From: Paraphysomonas bandaiensis
Taxonomy: Eukaryota; Chrysophyceae
DNA length: 64,000 nt
NCBI GenBank assembly: GCA_965644295.1
Contig: CBFFRP010000036.1
Location: 62,001 to 126,000, forward strand
Direction: 5' to 3'
Numbering within the stretch: position 1 is the first letter of the stretch; every line of letters starts with the position of its first letter. Under the pieces are notes generated by a model that saw only the letters and a list, made by a program, of their open reading frames with translations, was not told the DNA's origin and searched no databases. Positions 45,101 to 56,800 of this stretch are shown piece by piece. The position numbers and the translations under genes were made by a program.

Positions 45101-46885
45101 ACTGCTAACCCGCCAGCTGCTATAAGCAAGAGGGTACGAACCCAAAGAGTGATGACCAACGTGTCTACTCTGGGTGAAATCAACTTCCTGTGTGGGGAAG
45201 ATGCCGTTAATATGTGTAAGGCAAGTGATGACTCATTGATTACTGACCCGTCTGATTATAGGGAGCCTGAGTCATACGAAGAGTCTCTTCAGTGTAGTGA
45301 TGCAGACAAATGGAAGGAGGCGCGCAGATTAGAACGGAATGCACTTTTTCAGCGTGAAGTGTTTGAAGTAGTAGAAACTCCGCCTGATGCACGACCTCTT
45401 AAATCTCGTTACGTATATAAGCGAAAGTACAATAAGGATGGCTCCATCAAGAAGCATAAAGCACGACTTGTAGCACTTGGGTACGGTCAACAATCTGGCG
45501 TCGATGTGGACAACACATTTGCCCCTGTAGTCAAGAGTATATCTGTTCGGTTGATTCTGGCGTTGGCTCTTGTGTTCAGTATGTTTGTGCATCAACTCGA
45601 TGTCTCCAGTGCGTTCTGTTATGCCGATATTGAAGGCGACGTTTACATGAATCCTACTCCAGATTTTCAACTTCCACCTGGACATTGTTTTAAATTGAAG
45701 AAATCTCTATATGGACTCCGTAGTTCACCACGATCATGGTGGAAAACCATAAACAAGTTCATCAAATCCTTGGGATTTCGACCGTGTGTGTTAGAACCTT
45801 GCTTGTATCATGCTGTATATAAAGGTCATAAAGTGTATCTCACCATATATGTGGATGACATCGTCATCGCATGTGCTGACCTTAATATTATTACAGAAAT
45901 AAAAGCTAGATTCTGCGAACGATTCGACATGACGGATATGGGAGCCGTTGAACATTTCCTGAATGTTCGTGTCACGCGAGGACAGGATTTCATTCAGCTG
46001 GATCAGCAGACATATGCGGAGAAAATTCTTCTCAAATTCGCTGATTTCCTCGGTCCCTCATCAAAAATCCGAAAGTCGCCGCTACCCCTCGATGCAATGG
46101 ACAGAATTAATCAAGCAGACAGCGATCTCACACCTGAGGAGAAAGAGGGAGTAGATAATTATCCTTATCGCAGCCTACTGGGTGCCATGTTATATCTATC
46201 TATGAATACTCGCCCTGATATTGCATATGCAGTTGGTTTGTTATCTAGATATGCATCTAAGCCTACCCGGGCTACATGTTATTTAATGACGTACCTATTG
46301 CAGTACGTTAGGGGTACAGTTCGAAAGGGTATTCGGTTCAGTAGTAAGCACTTCGACATGCACATCTTTACTGATGCAGACTGGGCTGGCGATGTGGTGT
46401 CACGCCGATCTACGACTGGATACATAGTATTTGCCGCCGGTGGACCACTTATCTGGCAGTCCATTTTACAGGCTACCGTTTCAACGTCATCAATGCAAAG
46501 TGAGTATCAGGCTATGTATGCTGGCATGCAAGAACTGGTATGGCTTCGGGGGGTGTTGGACGAATTAGGACTCCGTCTACGCGAACCCACACCATTTTTC
46601 TTGGATAGCCAGAGTGCTCGTGACTTAGCATTGAATCCGGTGTTCCATAAGCGTTCAAAACACATCGAGATCAAATACCATTGGGTTAGGGAACACGTAG
46701 ATCCAGATGGCCTCTTTAACACTGCCATATTGTACCACGTTGGAACAGATGATCAGACAGCAGACATATTCACGAAATCGTTGTGTGGTGTAACTTTCGA
46801 GAAACACAGGAAGAGATGCCTAGGAGAGGATCGAAAATCATCTGTTGAGGTTATTAGAGAAAAGACGTTCAAACGACGTAAGTGA
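42119..46885 (+). CDS. copia Gag-Pol polyprotein, 1588 aa
   Basis: Order by residue: Gag with a first knuckle CSYSKCGKRGHTQKNC (about 250, CX4CX4HX4C, wider than usual) and a second CFVCGVSGHRAHEC (about 306); protease FLDSCASKQLFI (about 401); integrase HHCC (HKRCGHVSKRKL, CKACAKSK, about 537-585) and D,D,E (VDIGV about 611, YHADGGAEL about 677, NGVSERRFR about 712); RT KKSLYGLRSSPRSW (about 1194) and YVDDIVIA (about 1244); RNase H FTDADWAGD (about 1418), SMQSEYQ (about 1458) and LDSQSARDL (about 1494). The first five residues come from an ATG within the LTR. The alternative start at 42134 gives MVADGSS, the same N-terminus as the otherwise distant middle element (MVADGSF), and may be the real one. 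Confidence 0.95.
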   Translation: MSNLDMVADGSSASSSEWKHLPKFDQFGVVNWTKRLRVWLMRKNRNHLGLEERPHRPADNASTAVKNKYKEDLDKWLERKDTCISSIFEAVQPVAEALEIVDQYFREKDMLPPDDPDKEMLASELVNKLVIRFRGETQYELVELNKQFASFRILQGELVCTAIDRLNGIVQKMTELGEPPTDVSKKTKLQTALETRKDLEQLYTNIYLKGDISFNEMITICRRFDQAKGLPQESSAPEVHWNSSDQEVTCSYSKCGKRGHTQKNCWMKKKDLKISQMKRNGKNKHRSQQAESKRSKSKNGADDDGCFVCGVSGHRAHECRHRAQVRKTRKAEDSVNKKRLFSEKNGTMERPIKKSSDWNRYLQRDEQEDDSVHMLLYDESSNLEVNVADEVLHTSEDIVFLDSCASKQLFIIKNSDILQTFVADEGAIQTTKAGSSLRYTGSGNYGDWTKLKVCPDSVKNICSGGMLRTLGYGLQLLETPKIVRLDNAEVVLEARYSDNGMPFVDLKDLLELPDLTSLAAEVHLSDKTNEDPLELLHKRCGHVSKRKLLEAFKHRLFTGSGLNRSHLSKKSLQKTKGICKACAKSKITRISFPGKSDEELQATRFLEKVTVDIGVYFNCPSRQGYRYVLALTDVATKECWEFPLKTRTASEVLEHIRNWVEVLLPKYPGVHRLSVYHADGGAELIDKSIQEYLHSKFGTSITWSSTDSPEMNGVSERRFRTAGEMTLAMLSDAGFPVPFWWDAYVYASEIIRMMPTRTYRGWMSPMECVPGGSVPDLSSLRRWGCKAYVKTPRGDRRKNWQGKSQIGYFLGLSKKKRGYRIWLGESEVVSIHVLFDESIPPREKEYFEELEAALVKHDPQARQVEEFNHLIGSYHTDEGFLFRTTRVVVRKGLIVAYRALVTAGREQLEEKTPIHIADVVKLTQSYNLRRWHENPATRDDGAGGEERSMPAGGGTPKQSTADDSSGSEQTPCALPERSVSTSSRETSVCVPSSQTANPPAAISKRVRTQRVMTNVSTLGEINFLCGEDAVNMCKASDDSLITDPSDYREPESYEESLQCSDADKWKEARRLERNALFQREVFEVVETPPDARPLKSRYVYKRKYNKDGSIKKHKARLVALGYGQQSGVDVDNTFAPVVKSISVRLILALALVFSMFVHQLDVSSAFCYADIEGDVYMNPTPDFQLPPGHCFKLKKSLYGLRSSPRSWWKTINKFIKSLGFRPCVLEPCLYHAVYKGHKVYLTIYVDDIVIACADLNIITEIKARFCERFDMTDMGAVEHFLNVRVTRGQDFIQLDQQTYAEKILLKFADFLGPSSKIRKSPLPLDAMDRINQADSDLTPEEKEGVDNYPYRSLLGAMLYLSMNTRPDIAYAVGLLSRYASKPTRATCYLMTYLLQYVRGTVRKGIRFSSKHFDMHIFTDADWAGDVVSRRSTTGYIVFAAGGPLIWQSILQATVSTSSMQSEYQAMYAGMQELVWLRGVLDELGLRLREPTPFFLDSQSARDLALNPVFHKRSKHIEIKYHWVREHVDPDGLFNTAILYHVGTDDQTADIFTKSLCGVTFEKHRKRCLGEDRKSSVEVIREKTFKRRK
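42135..42150 (+). promoter_or_regulatory. tRNA primer-binding site of the right copia element
   Basis: TGGTAGCAGACGG directly after the LTR. TGGTAGCAGA is complementary to the 3' end of metazoan-type initiator tRNA-Met (...TCTGCTACCA). It also encodes the Gag N-terminus V-A-D-G. Confidence 0.75.
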
Positions 46886-47019
46886 TCAGTTGACTGTGCT
46901 GTGAGACTAGCTGAAATGTCGGAGTCATACGTCCACCTGTTTGTCCTGTTTGGTTTCGGTGGTTGCGTATCCGTCAGTTATGTCTTGTGATGTGAAGAGT
47001 CTATCTACAGCTTTGAATT

Positions 47020-47028
47020 GAGAGGGAG
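47020..47028 (+). other. Polypurine tract of the right copia element
   Basis: GAGAGGGAG abuts the 3' LTR at 47029, the expected plus-strand primer. Confidence 0.7.
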
Positions 47029-47347
47029 TGTTGAGTTCTGCTATATGAGAGCAATTGAAAGCTGTAGTTATAAGGTATTTAAATTACTGTATTATACAGT
47101 TGTAGTCTTGTTAATCGTATTGTGAGAATGAATGACGATAAGCACATAGCGGTAAAACGGAATATTGTGACGATGCAAGTTGTAGTGACGATGTAAGATC
47201 GTCGTACGAGAAATGAGTGGTAGTGGAGACAACATGATATTGATGAATGATAAGAGACATTGATTATAATTTATAATTCTCAGCTTTGAGTATAAGTTAC
47301 CTTCTGTTGTTAAGTTAATACTTCTCATATAATGTCAAACCTTGACA
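47029..47347 (+). repeat. 3' LTR of the right Ty1/copia element
   Basis: 319 bp, no difference seen from 41816-42134; followed by the TSD ATGTT. Confidence 0.93.
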
Positions 47348-47493
47348 ATGTTAACATACTTGGGTACTAGCGACCTGTCATGCCATAAGAGTTCAGGAGC
47401 ATCTGAGCTGTAGTGAAACTGTGAAAACAACTATCTATTTATCATTAGACTTATGTAGAACTCTGTGGAGAGATGCTTTAACCAAAGAGTGGT

Positions 47494-47860
47494 ACAAGGG
47501 ACACCAATAAGTGTCACTTGTGTAGACGTCTTTGGGCCCTGACGAATAAACAGGCATCCGGAAATGGGACGACCTCAAGGGCATCCGGGACAGGGCCCAC
47601 CTGAAGGGTAACCGGGGTATTGGGCTGCCTGCTGAAGTCAAGCATCCGGGATGTTCACCTTAAGAACTCAGAACGGAAGTGGTTGCACCTTGGTGCTTGC
47701 GGCGACGCACAAGCAGCTTTCGTAGCGTTAAATAGTAGGATAATGGAGTTTGTACTGATTAGTTACAGGTAGAGGTCTAACTAGTATGTCTAGCATTCAT
47801 CTAGCTACTATATCGGTGCAGGTTTTTAACGCCTATTGCTAAATAATAAGACTTTCAATA
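47494..47860 (+). repeat. Dispersed repeat copy 1 (related to 48208 and to the MITE at 4919)
   Basis: CAAGGGACACCAATAAGTG, GTGTCACTTGTGTAGACGTC, AATAAACAGGCATCCGG and a TGTTCACCTTAAG stretch are shared with 48208-48356. From 47686 on it follows the CACCTTGGTGCTTGCGGCGA end found in the 4919-5258 element. It also holds degenerate GCATCCGGG-type short repeats. No coding potential. Confidence 0.75.
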
Positions 47861-48207
47861 TATACGTTGCAGTCATGCTACTGAAGTTGACCTCTCACAA
47901 CATAAACCTTCAAATTCTTCCTAGAGCTAAAATAACAAACTTCTACTATACTTTCACTTCCCCAATTGCACATCAATAACTCCTCGTTCAATGTTGGAAT
48001 ACGTGATGTAGTGTATAATTACATAATTACCGTCTGAAATTACGTAGTGTATAATGCAGGGCTCTCAATAGAGTCGAACTCGCATCATTTCGTGGTTTCT
48101 GCTGGGGGATAAGTACCGGAGACATTTCTCCGCCAAACTAACGTGAGCCGCATATATAGTCAGCAGATAATTTTCTGCCCACTCATAGCTTAGAGTGCTT
48201 GTGTGCT
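47861..48207. other. Spacer between the two dispersed repeat copies
   Basis: AT-rich, no gene. At 48060-48165 there is a tRNA-like fragment with a short hairpin (CGGAGA..TCTCCG), treated as unsupported. Confidence 0.4.
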
Positions 48208-48545
48208 TCAAGGGACACTAATTTGTGTCACTTGTGTAGACGTCATTAGGCCTTGGCGAATAAACAGGCATCCGGGAATGGGCCCACCTCAAGGGCATCC
48301 TACTAAAGTCAAGCATTAGGGCTGTTCACCTTAAGGACAGAGAGCGAAAGTGGTTGCACCTTGGTGCATGTGGTGACGCATTTTGTAGCGCCAAGTAGTA
48401 GAATATCAGAGCTAAGCACTAGATAGTTAAATTGTTTCGCTACATTAGTTCTGACTCCTAACTCTTGCACCCCTATTGCTGATAACCAGAGATTCACTGC
48501 TATAATTATGCAGTGATAGGGAACAATATACTGATTGGCGGACCG
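48208..48545 (+). repeat. Dispersed repeat copy 2
   Basis: Parallel to 47494-47860 but diverged and shortened. It shares the CAAGGGACAC start, the GTCACTTGTGTAGACGTC block and the CACCTTGGTGC start at 48357. The right half aligns well with the reverse complement of 5100-5258 (..GTAGCGC..AAGTAGTAG.ATATCAG). Confidence 0.75.
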
Positions 48546-49226
48546 GCCAAAAATTCTGATAAAGTAGCTCATTATATATTGCAATCAATGTATTATACAG
48601 AAAGCTCCTCAACTGTTGGGGGCAAAATATAAGTCAATATATATAAAATATAAGTATCCGGAATTTTTTTTGATTTTATTTTCTAGTTTTTATGTATCGC
48701 CAGCTCAAACAGTCTCCCCTGGTATAATGTATGAGCAAGAAATGACAAATAACAAATAACTAGATATACAACGATTATTAGAAGTATTATGAAAACTGGC
48801 GAGGATGGTAACACTTTACAACAGGGTTATATTTAGAAACTGGCAACCTGGTTAATGGCGAAAATAGAGAAAAAATTACATCTAAGGTGTAGAATATAAT
48901 GCATAAAACACGCATTAGACTGTTGCGAGCTCTCGGGAGTCTTTACGACATGAAAATACAAATACGTGCTGCTTATTATTTCACTCTTATCAAGTACTCA
49001 TTGGCAGAGTTTTTCGAATAATCACTTTATTACAGAACAAGTAGCCCACTGAAATGAATAGCATATAACAACGATATATGGACTCGTTATACACAAGAAA
49101 TTTAGGTGGCTAGCTGCGGTGAAACAGAACAAATAGGATATAAATATAGCATGGGCGCGCACGATATCATTATCTTGATAAAAATATATACAAAATAATA
49201 CAATTCATGGTGAGAGTTTCAGTATA
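48546..49226. other. Intergenic, nothing recognised
   Basis: AT-rich DNA left of the small minus-strand gene. No supported feature. Confidence 0.5.
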
Positions 49227-49781
49227 TTAATAGTACAGCATATATTGCTCAACAGAACCGCAGCGAGTGCAGTGAAGCCGTGCTACTTCACGGTTTGAGT
49301 GAGCCTGCAGACAGGACCACGTTGAAAACATCGAATAACATGTATTCATCACACCTGTTGCCGTATAAGACGTGGATTTCCGATATTTTCTGCACTGATC
49401 ATACACTCCGGACGACCACATCTGAATAGTTCTGAATAAATATAGAGATAAAATTATACAATAAACATACCGAAAATTTCGAGCTGCAGCTCGATAAGCT
49501 CTTTCTCGGGCATCTAGTCGTAAGTCTTCCCTTTCATTTTGAGATGGGAATAGATTATTTGCAGGACAATCTGTTAATGGAGAGCGGCGATTATTATCTC
49601 CAAACCCGCATAATGGTGGCAGAATATCAATATCTGGAAAATTATTATCATCATCACTGTCATTACTTTCAATAATAACATCACTGTCCCATATATCGGA
49701 TGGTCTTATGTTCCGTATGTGTCCTGTATGACCATTAGATGGATTGGTTGTATGTGTTTTAGTTGGTGTTGTGTATGGCAT
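49227..49781 (-). CDS. Hypothetical acidic protein, probably with one short intron
   Basis: The frame starts at the ATG at 49781. The N-terminal 100 residues are polar with an acidic patch (IESNDSDDDNNFPDIDIL) followed by a helix-like RLDARERAYRAAARNF. A good donor (GTATGT) lies at 49470. Two acceptors fit: one (exon from 49421) gives about 127 residues ending CGRPECMISA...RLIRQQV at 49349; the other (exon from 49431) keeps the long frame to 49227 (about 171 residues). Read-through gives 184 residues. The 49-bp version matches the usual intron size here and I prefer it. No family recognised. Confidence 0.5.
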   Translation of the reverse strand: MPYTTPTKTHTTNPSNGHTGHIRNIRPSDIWDSDVIIESNDSDDDNNFPDIDILPPLCGFGDNNRRSPLTDCPANNLFPSQNEREDLRLDARERAYRAAARNFRYVYCIILSLYLFRTIQMWSSGVYDQCRKYRKSTSYTATGVMNTCYSMFSTWSCLQAHSNREVARLHCTRCGSVEQYMLYY

Positions 49782-50840
49782 TATGAGGGAAGAGTAATCT
49801 ACAGGAGAGATATATGAGTTAGTGTATAGAGTTATAGTGATGATAGTGTAGATAGATAGATGGGTACATGAGACGTGTATGGAATGAGCATAGTGACACT
49901 GGATGAATAGGCTACTGTATATATGAGAGTTACACTGTGTATGATGAGGTAAGAGAGAGGGAAGTAGTGGTGAGTTAAGGTAAGTGGAAGAGAATTATTG
50001 AAGCATTCCTTATATATGACTGATAGTGTTATGTATGCGGTATGCAGCATATGGTGTAGAGATGTACTGTATGTAGAGGGGCCATATGATGTACTGCTGT
50101 ATACGGTATATATATACAGAGTACATGTATATGGACATCTTCTATATGAGTGTGTATGGACCAGTCGATGGCATAACGTACACCAGTACACTACGAATAA
50201 TCATATATACGGCAGAACTCATAGACGACTGTACTGGCTACGAGAAATAGGTCCCTATGCAAAAAATAGGTACCAGAATTTTATGTATGCATCAGCTGAC
50301 GGTATACCACAGTGCACCATCGTATGTATATGTGGCATATAGAGAATGTCTTGATTTTTGGTATTTTTTGAGGGAAGAAAAATATTCAAAAACTAGTACT
50401 TTCTGTACAAAAACTAGTATTTATAGCTATATTTCATGTCTAGATTTTTATGTTTGTTGAAGTTCGATATTGGATGATGAAAGTTTATTTTTGTGACGTT
50501 AGTATTTAGGTTGATGTACTCTCGCCCGTCTTTACGTGCATATTCATATGTAGGATAGTCCATATGATAGATCCATATATTGGCAGTACATAGGCAGAGT
50601 GTTAAGGTATAGATATCAATGAGCAGAGTGTTAAGGTAACTTATAGATATCAGTGACATCAAGTGAAACTACATGACACTTTAAGACTAACCCTTCTCCC
50701 CATTATATCGTGTATCAAAGACTGTATATAGAACTCTATCAGTATATACATAAAGACTCAGACATGCTTATATACAGTTACTTCTAGTTACTTTCATACA
50801 CCATTTACGGATAGAACAAGCAAGTAAAGATATACGCATA
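49782..50840. other. Intergenic, divergent, upstream of the polycystin-like gene
   Basis: AT-rich DNA with TATA/GTAT-rich stretches between a minus-strand gene and the plus-strand giant. It should hold both promoters. Open frames here (for example 49998-50342) look like low-complexity artefacts. A short tandem repeat (GGCAGAGTGTTAAGGTA...GAGCAGAGTGTTAAGGTA) lies at about 50592-50640. Confidence 0.5.
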
Positions 50841-53800
50841 ATGTGTTTACGCTTCTATACATATATTATTACTTGGAGTTTATTGAAATCTGTCGTTTGT
50901 AATACAGAAGAGGGTAACAAGCACTTAAAGTGTGTACCTGGATCAGAGGAGTGCTGTAATTATCAAGGTGTATGTAATTCGGATGGGACAGTGTGTGAAT
51001 GTTATGATCAGGAGCACTTCTGGGCGTCTGATATGTGCTCCACCTGGCACACAGGCCCCCAGTTAAACCATGGCCAATATTGTGTTCCAAATACCAGAAA
51101 TTATTACTGTAGTTTTAAGGGTATCTGTAATTCAGAGGGCACCGCTTGCGTTTGCGACGATCCGATGAACAGATTTTCTTCTGAGCGCTGTGCAATATGG
51201 CATGATGTGTCTGAAGGTATGGATATTACTTGTTCCACTGAGTCTAGGTTGTATTGTTCCAACGCGGGCCATTGCAATCCTACCAATGGGAAGTGTGTTT
51301 GTGATGATCCAGACCATGCTTGGTCCTCCGAGAGGTGTGCAATATGGCACCCCGGACCAGAACTCGCAGAAGGTCTTTTCTGTACCCCTCTCGAGAACAA
51401 TTACTACTGCGGTCATGTCGGTACTTGCGCCGCCGATGGCCTTTCGTGTAATTGTGTAGACCATCATCACAGGTTGGTGACTTTTCATTGTGTAAACAGA
51501 GTGTTAGCTGTAAATACTTGGGTGGCAGATTTGTATGTACTTTTGTGTCATTAATTGTGATCATCTTTACCTGACATTTGTTTCAGACGATCGTACGAAC
51601 GGTGTAGAATATGGCACAGTCCTAACCCAGTTGAGTGCATTTATAGTGGTTCAATGATATTGAATAATGCATTCACACCCAACCAAGAAATGCTGTCAGT
51701 GGACCCGACTGTTGTTTCGCTGGGCTCGACACCATCTCCAGCGGGAATGGTCGGTTCGACCACGCCCCCAACTCCAACAGTGGGTGGCACACCATCCCCA
51801 AGCGATGTACCGACTGCTCGCCCAGAGTCAGCTCCTAAACCAGCTCCTGAACCTGCTCCATCTTCATCAGAGCCGCCGTTGTTTGAAACCACACTTCCGC
51901 CGACTCTGGTCCCTACTATTTCCTTATTTACGACATTACCCACAGCACACATAGCGACTTATAAACCGTCAATGTCGCAACCACCTGCTACACCACCAGT
52001 AGTAGGTGAATCAAGTGCTCCCACATCAAACATTGTTTCCAATGCTCCATCATTGGTTCCCACGGCTGTAGCTGCAAGTGCAACTCCAACTACGCCACCG
52101 AGAATAGCAGATGAAATGAATACCCCGACTACTGCACCCGCTGCTATTGAAACATATTTTCCCACGGAATTTCCTACTGTTAGTCTAGATACTCGCACTC
52201 CAACAATATCACCAGCATTTTTCTCTCCAACGGCATCTCCTACCTTAATTGGATTAACCAACGACCCGACTATGCTTCCTACTTCTGAAGTCGTCACGAG
52301 TACTCCTACCGTGCAACCTACAATAGAGGATGATATTGGTACTCCATCAGTCGTACCTACAATAGAGGATGATAGTGGTGCTCCAAGCGCGAATCCAACA
52401 TTGGAGGGAGTAAATACCCACCCGACGATGTTACCTACTTCTGATGCCATCACTAGTATTCCTACAATGCAACCTACAGTGGAGGATGATACTGGTGCTC
52501 CTAGCGCGAATCCAACATTGGAGGAAGTAACTACTCACCCGACGATGTTACCTACTTCTCAGGTCGTCACGAGTGTTCCCACTGTGCAACCTACAATAGA
52601 TGGTGATATTGGTACTCCGTCAGTCGTACCTACAATAGAGGATGATAGTGGTGCTCCAAGCGCGAATCCAACATTGGAGAGAGTAACTACTCACCCGACG
52701 ATGTTACCTACTTCTGATTCAATCACTAGTATTCCTACCGTGAAACCTACAGCGGAGGATGATAATGATACTCCAAGCGCGAATCCAACACTGGAGGAAG
52801 TAACTACTCCCCCGACGATGTTACCTACTTCTCAAGTCGTCACTAGTACTCCTACCGTGCAACCTACAATAGATGGTGATACTGGTACTCCGTCAGTCGT
52901 ACCTACAATAGAGGATGATAGTGGTGCTCCAAGCGCGAATCCAACATTGGAGGGAGTAAATACCCACCCGACGATGTTACCTACTTCTGATGCCATCACT
53001 AGTATTCCTACAATGCAACCTACAGTGGAGGATGATAATGGTACTCCAAGCGCGAATCCAACACTGGAGGAAGTAACTACTCACCCGATGATGTTACCTA
53101 CTTCTGATGCCATCACGAGTGTTCCCACTGTGCAACCTACAATAGATGGTGATATTGGTACTCCATCAGTCGTACCTACAATAGAGGATGATAGTGGTGC
53201 TCCAAGCGCGAATCCAACATTGGAGGGAGTAAATACTCCCCCGACGATATTACCTACTTCTGATGCCATCACTAGTATTCCTACAATGCAACCTACAGCG
53301 GAGGATGATACTGGTGCTCCTAGCGCGAATCCAACATTGGAGGGAGTAACTACTCCCCCGACGATGTTACCTACTTCTCAGGTCGTCACGAGTGTTCCCA
53401 CTGTGCAACCTACAATAAATGGTGATACTTGTACTCCGTCAGTCGAACCTACAATAGAGGATGATAGAGGTGCTCCAAGCGCGAATCCAACATTGGAGGG
53501 AGTAAGTAATGATCCAACGATGTTACCTACTTCTGATGCCATCACTAGTGTTCCCACTGTGCAACCTACAATAGATGGTGATATTGGTACTCCGTCAGTC
53601 GTACCTACAATAGAGGATGATAGTGGTGCTCCAAGCGCGAATCCAACATTGGAGAGAGTAACTACTCACCCGACGATGTTACCTACTTCTGATGCCATCA
53701 CTAGTATTCCTACAATGCAACCTACAGTGGAGGATGATAATGATACTCCAAGCGCGAATCCAACACTGGAGGAAGTAACTACTCCCCTGACGATGTTACC

Positions 53801-56800
53801 TACTTCTCAAGTCGTCACTAGTACTCCTACCGTGCAACCTACAATAGATGGTGATACTGGTACTCCGTCAGTCGTACCTACAATAGAGGATGATAGTGGT
53901 GCTCCAAGCGCGAATCCAACATTGGAGGGAGTAAATACCCACCCGACGATGTTACCTACTTCTGATTCAATCACTAGTATTCCTACCGTGAAACCTACAG
54001 TGGAGGATGATAATGATACTCCAAGCGCGAATCCAACACTGGAGGAAGTAACTACTCCCCCGACGATGTTACCTACTTCTCAGGTCGTCACGAGTGTTCC
54101 CACTGTGCAACCTACAATAGATGGTGATACTGGTACTCCGTCAGTCGTACCTACAATAGAGGATGATAGTGGTGCTCCAAGCGCGAATCCAACATTGGAG
54201 GGAGTAAGTAATGATCCAACGATGTTACCTACTTCTGAGGTCGCCACGAGTATTCCTTCTATGATACCTTCTGTCCAGGGCACTGGGCATATTGATACTG
54301 TGCAACCCACGGTAGAGGACGAGACAAGGACTCCCACCGTAGTTCCTGTAATTGTTAGCGATACGATTTCTCCAACTCTATCGCCGATTGATCTCGATGT
54401 TACACATGTCCCCTCTGCTGTACCAATGATATCTAATGACGGAGATTCGCCGACAATTTTCCCCTCTGTTTATAATGTGCATACTTCAGAGCCGACACTT
54501 TTTTCTTTTCAAGATTCACAGTTTCTGCAGTCTCTCAGTGGAGAATATGACTTGTATGTTACTTATGTAACCAAATCTGATTTTGATTTAGAGAGTATGG
54601 AAGAATCATGGCGCTATTTTGCTGATAATCTACTTGACATTCCCTTTGATGTTGATTATTATGAGCTTGCGTTACGAGGAGTCGTTTATTACCCTGAAGA
54701 TGGGACGTACAACACACTCGAAGCATCTTGTCCGGACTCTTTAACCTCGAATATGATTGTATCCATGATATCACAAAGAGGAGATATTTCGCGGCAATGT
54801 GGCGGAAGTGTCTGGAATGTTATTGATGGAATACTTTGTATCAATTGCACATTGAATTCTACCTGTGTTGAGTATCAGGAAAATATGTTCTCCGTTGCTC
54901 CTGCAAGTAGGTGCGTTTCTGAAGGAAGTGCGGTTGCCTTGTATGGCTATGCGTTTGGTGCAAATATTCATCAAGTTGTCCCACCCACAGTACCGCAGAT
55001 TCAGGACATTGAGTTAGTTGAGTCTCGAAATTCAATGCTTCGTATTGGTGTGCATGTCAACACTACAGAACTCGGGGGTACACTTTATTGTGGAGCATTC
55101 TCACCCGGCTACTTACCGTCAAGCCCAGAAGAAATTGCGTCACAGGGAAATAGTGCTTGGTCGCCATCTATACGTGACACCAATGCATTCTCTACAGTGA
55201 TTACTGTCGATATCAGAGGGCTTCCTGCCAACACATATTTTGATGTGTACTGTACGGCAGAAGATTCATTGGGAAATTTTTTAAGTAGTGAAGACTTTTT
55301 ATTGTTAGCTGCCTCAACTGAGTGTTGTCACAGCATTTTAGTCCGCCAACCACCTTATGCGCTTTCGAATTTTGAATCTTACACGGGCTTAACATTTAGA
55401 GAATTGCAAAAGCTCTCATTTGTATTGTCAGTTTCCAATTCTCCAGCAACTCATGTAGCTGTGCGTCCTTATACCACTAATACATCTATTGTATTTTACC
55501 CCTCAGTTGTATATTTTTCTGCTAGTGCCAATGTGAAATCGGCATCGTTTCTTATGTATGGAGCAATTGGTGAACAGAAAGTGTTGTTCAGTATTGAGGG
55601 TGAGAATGCCACGCAGTATTCACCTATCAACGAAGTTATTGTTGAAGTCGTTAACAATGACACTTCTCCTATGGGTTTTGTAAAAGTAGAAGGTGCTGTA
55701 TTTTCCGAAGATGGGACAGCGATGTTCATATATTTCGACAAGTCCACTGATAAAGGGCAAAGTTACTCGGAAAATGTACTTTTTCAGAGCTGGCAATGTA
55801 GTATTCTTTTCAATTTCAGTGCAGCGCATTCTTCCTCTTGCGCTTGGGTCAATGATACCACAGTTCGGGTATTGCTCTCTGTTGAGCCCAATGGCGTCGA
55901 AATGATTGAAGGTGAAAGTGTACAACTAATTGGCGATCGCGTGAAGCTACTGTGCGTCATTGCACAGTGCAGTAGTTATCCCTTCTCACCGTCTTCAGAG
56001 ACCGTAGTCACTTATCCAGACAAATTTCATCGTCCGCATCCTATAATCCTCGTTCCTTCGGCGATTAATATTGGAGACGAACTTACTATAGATATATCAC
56101 TTTCTTATGGTGCTTTAGGTAGACCTTGGGGTGTTGTCTTGTGGAGAGTAACTTCCAGTGATGGTAGTAATTGCTCGCAAATAGAAGGAATTCTCAACGC
56201 CGCTACCGCGTATGCGCCTATTATAATTCCACCCTACCTTCTTCATAGTACAACTTATTTTTTCAGTTTAGGCATCAGGAATTTCATGCAGGGTTCAGAT
56301 TATGAACCTATATTTCGCACTGCTCAGGTTACAGTGCAACCATTTGACCCGGTTGTAGTATCTATTGTGCTGGCCGCCCCAGAACTGTTATATGCCAGCT
56401 ATTTGCAGAATATTGATGTTTCCTCGTTTCTTGTTTTATCATTTCATGACAATGTATCTATCACGAAAACGGAGCTCTTTGGTACTGGGACGCCGAACTA
56501 TGACATTAAATTTTATGAAAATTTAGTGTTTCAACCGTTAATCGCATCAACTTCAAGAAATCCCTCCCGATTGGTCGTTCCACAGAAGGTGTTGAGACCT
56601 CTCAATACGTATCATGCGCATTTCGAGATGACCTCTCCGAACCAGTTACATAGTGCATCATCCTATCTTAAAATATTTGTGGAACGTGGACATGTTGAGG
56701 CGAAAATATCTGGCGGCTTTGATGTTAAGCTCAATGTACATTCTAGACTTGTTCTTAATGCATCACTATCGTATGAAGAAAGTGGACAGAATCTGAGATA

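Larger units (their letters stand above)
41816..47347 (+). mobile_element. Ty1/copia LTR retrotransposon, complete and apparently intact
   Basis: 5.5-kb element with identical 319-bp LTRs, TSD ATGTT, PBS TGGTAGCAGACGG, one open gag-pol frame and a polypurine tract before the 3' LTR. All catalytic motifs are present, with a DSC triplet in the protease. It sits between the two giant PT-stalk genes and is related to the decayed element at 5573-10542, whose LTR also starts TGTTGAGTTCTGC. Confidence 0.94.

Noticed and set aside
48060-48165. tRNA-like sequence on the minus strand (GGCTC...GAGAGCC ends, GAGTTCGACTC)
   Set aside because: The acceptor stem has a mismatch, the T stem does not pair over five bases and no plausible anticodon arm can be placed. 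At best it is a degenerate tRNA-derived relic.
47494-48545. CRISPR-like array from the recurring GCATCCGGG / CACCTTGG words
   Set aside because: Spacing is irregular, units are diverged and the organism is eukaryotic; these are dispersed repeat copies.
49998-50342. 114-codon plus-strand frame rich in Tyr/Val/Cys
   Set aside because: It lies in TATA/GTAT-rich DNA and resembles microsatellite-derived frames elsewhere in the window.
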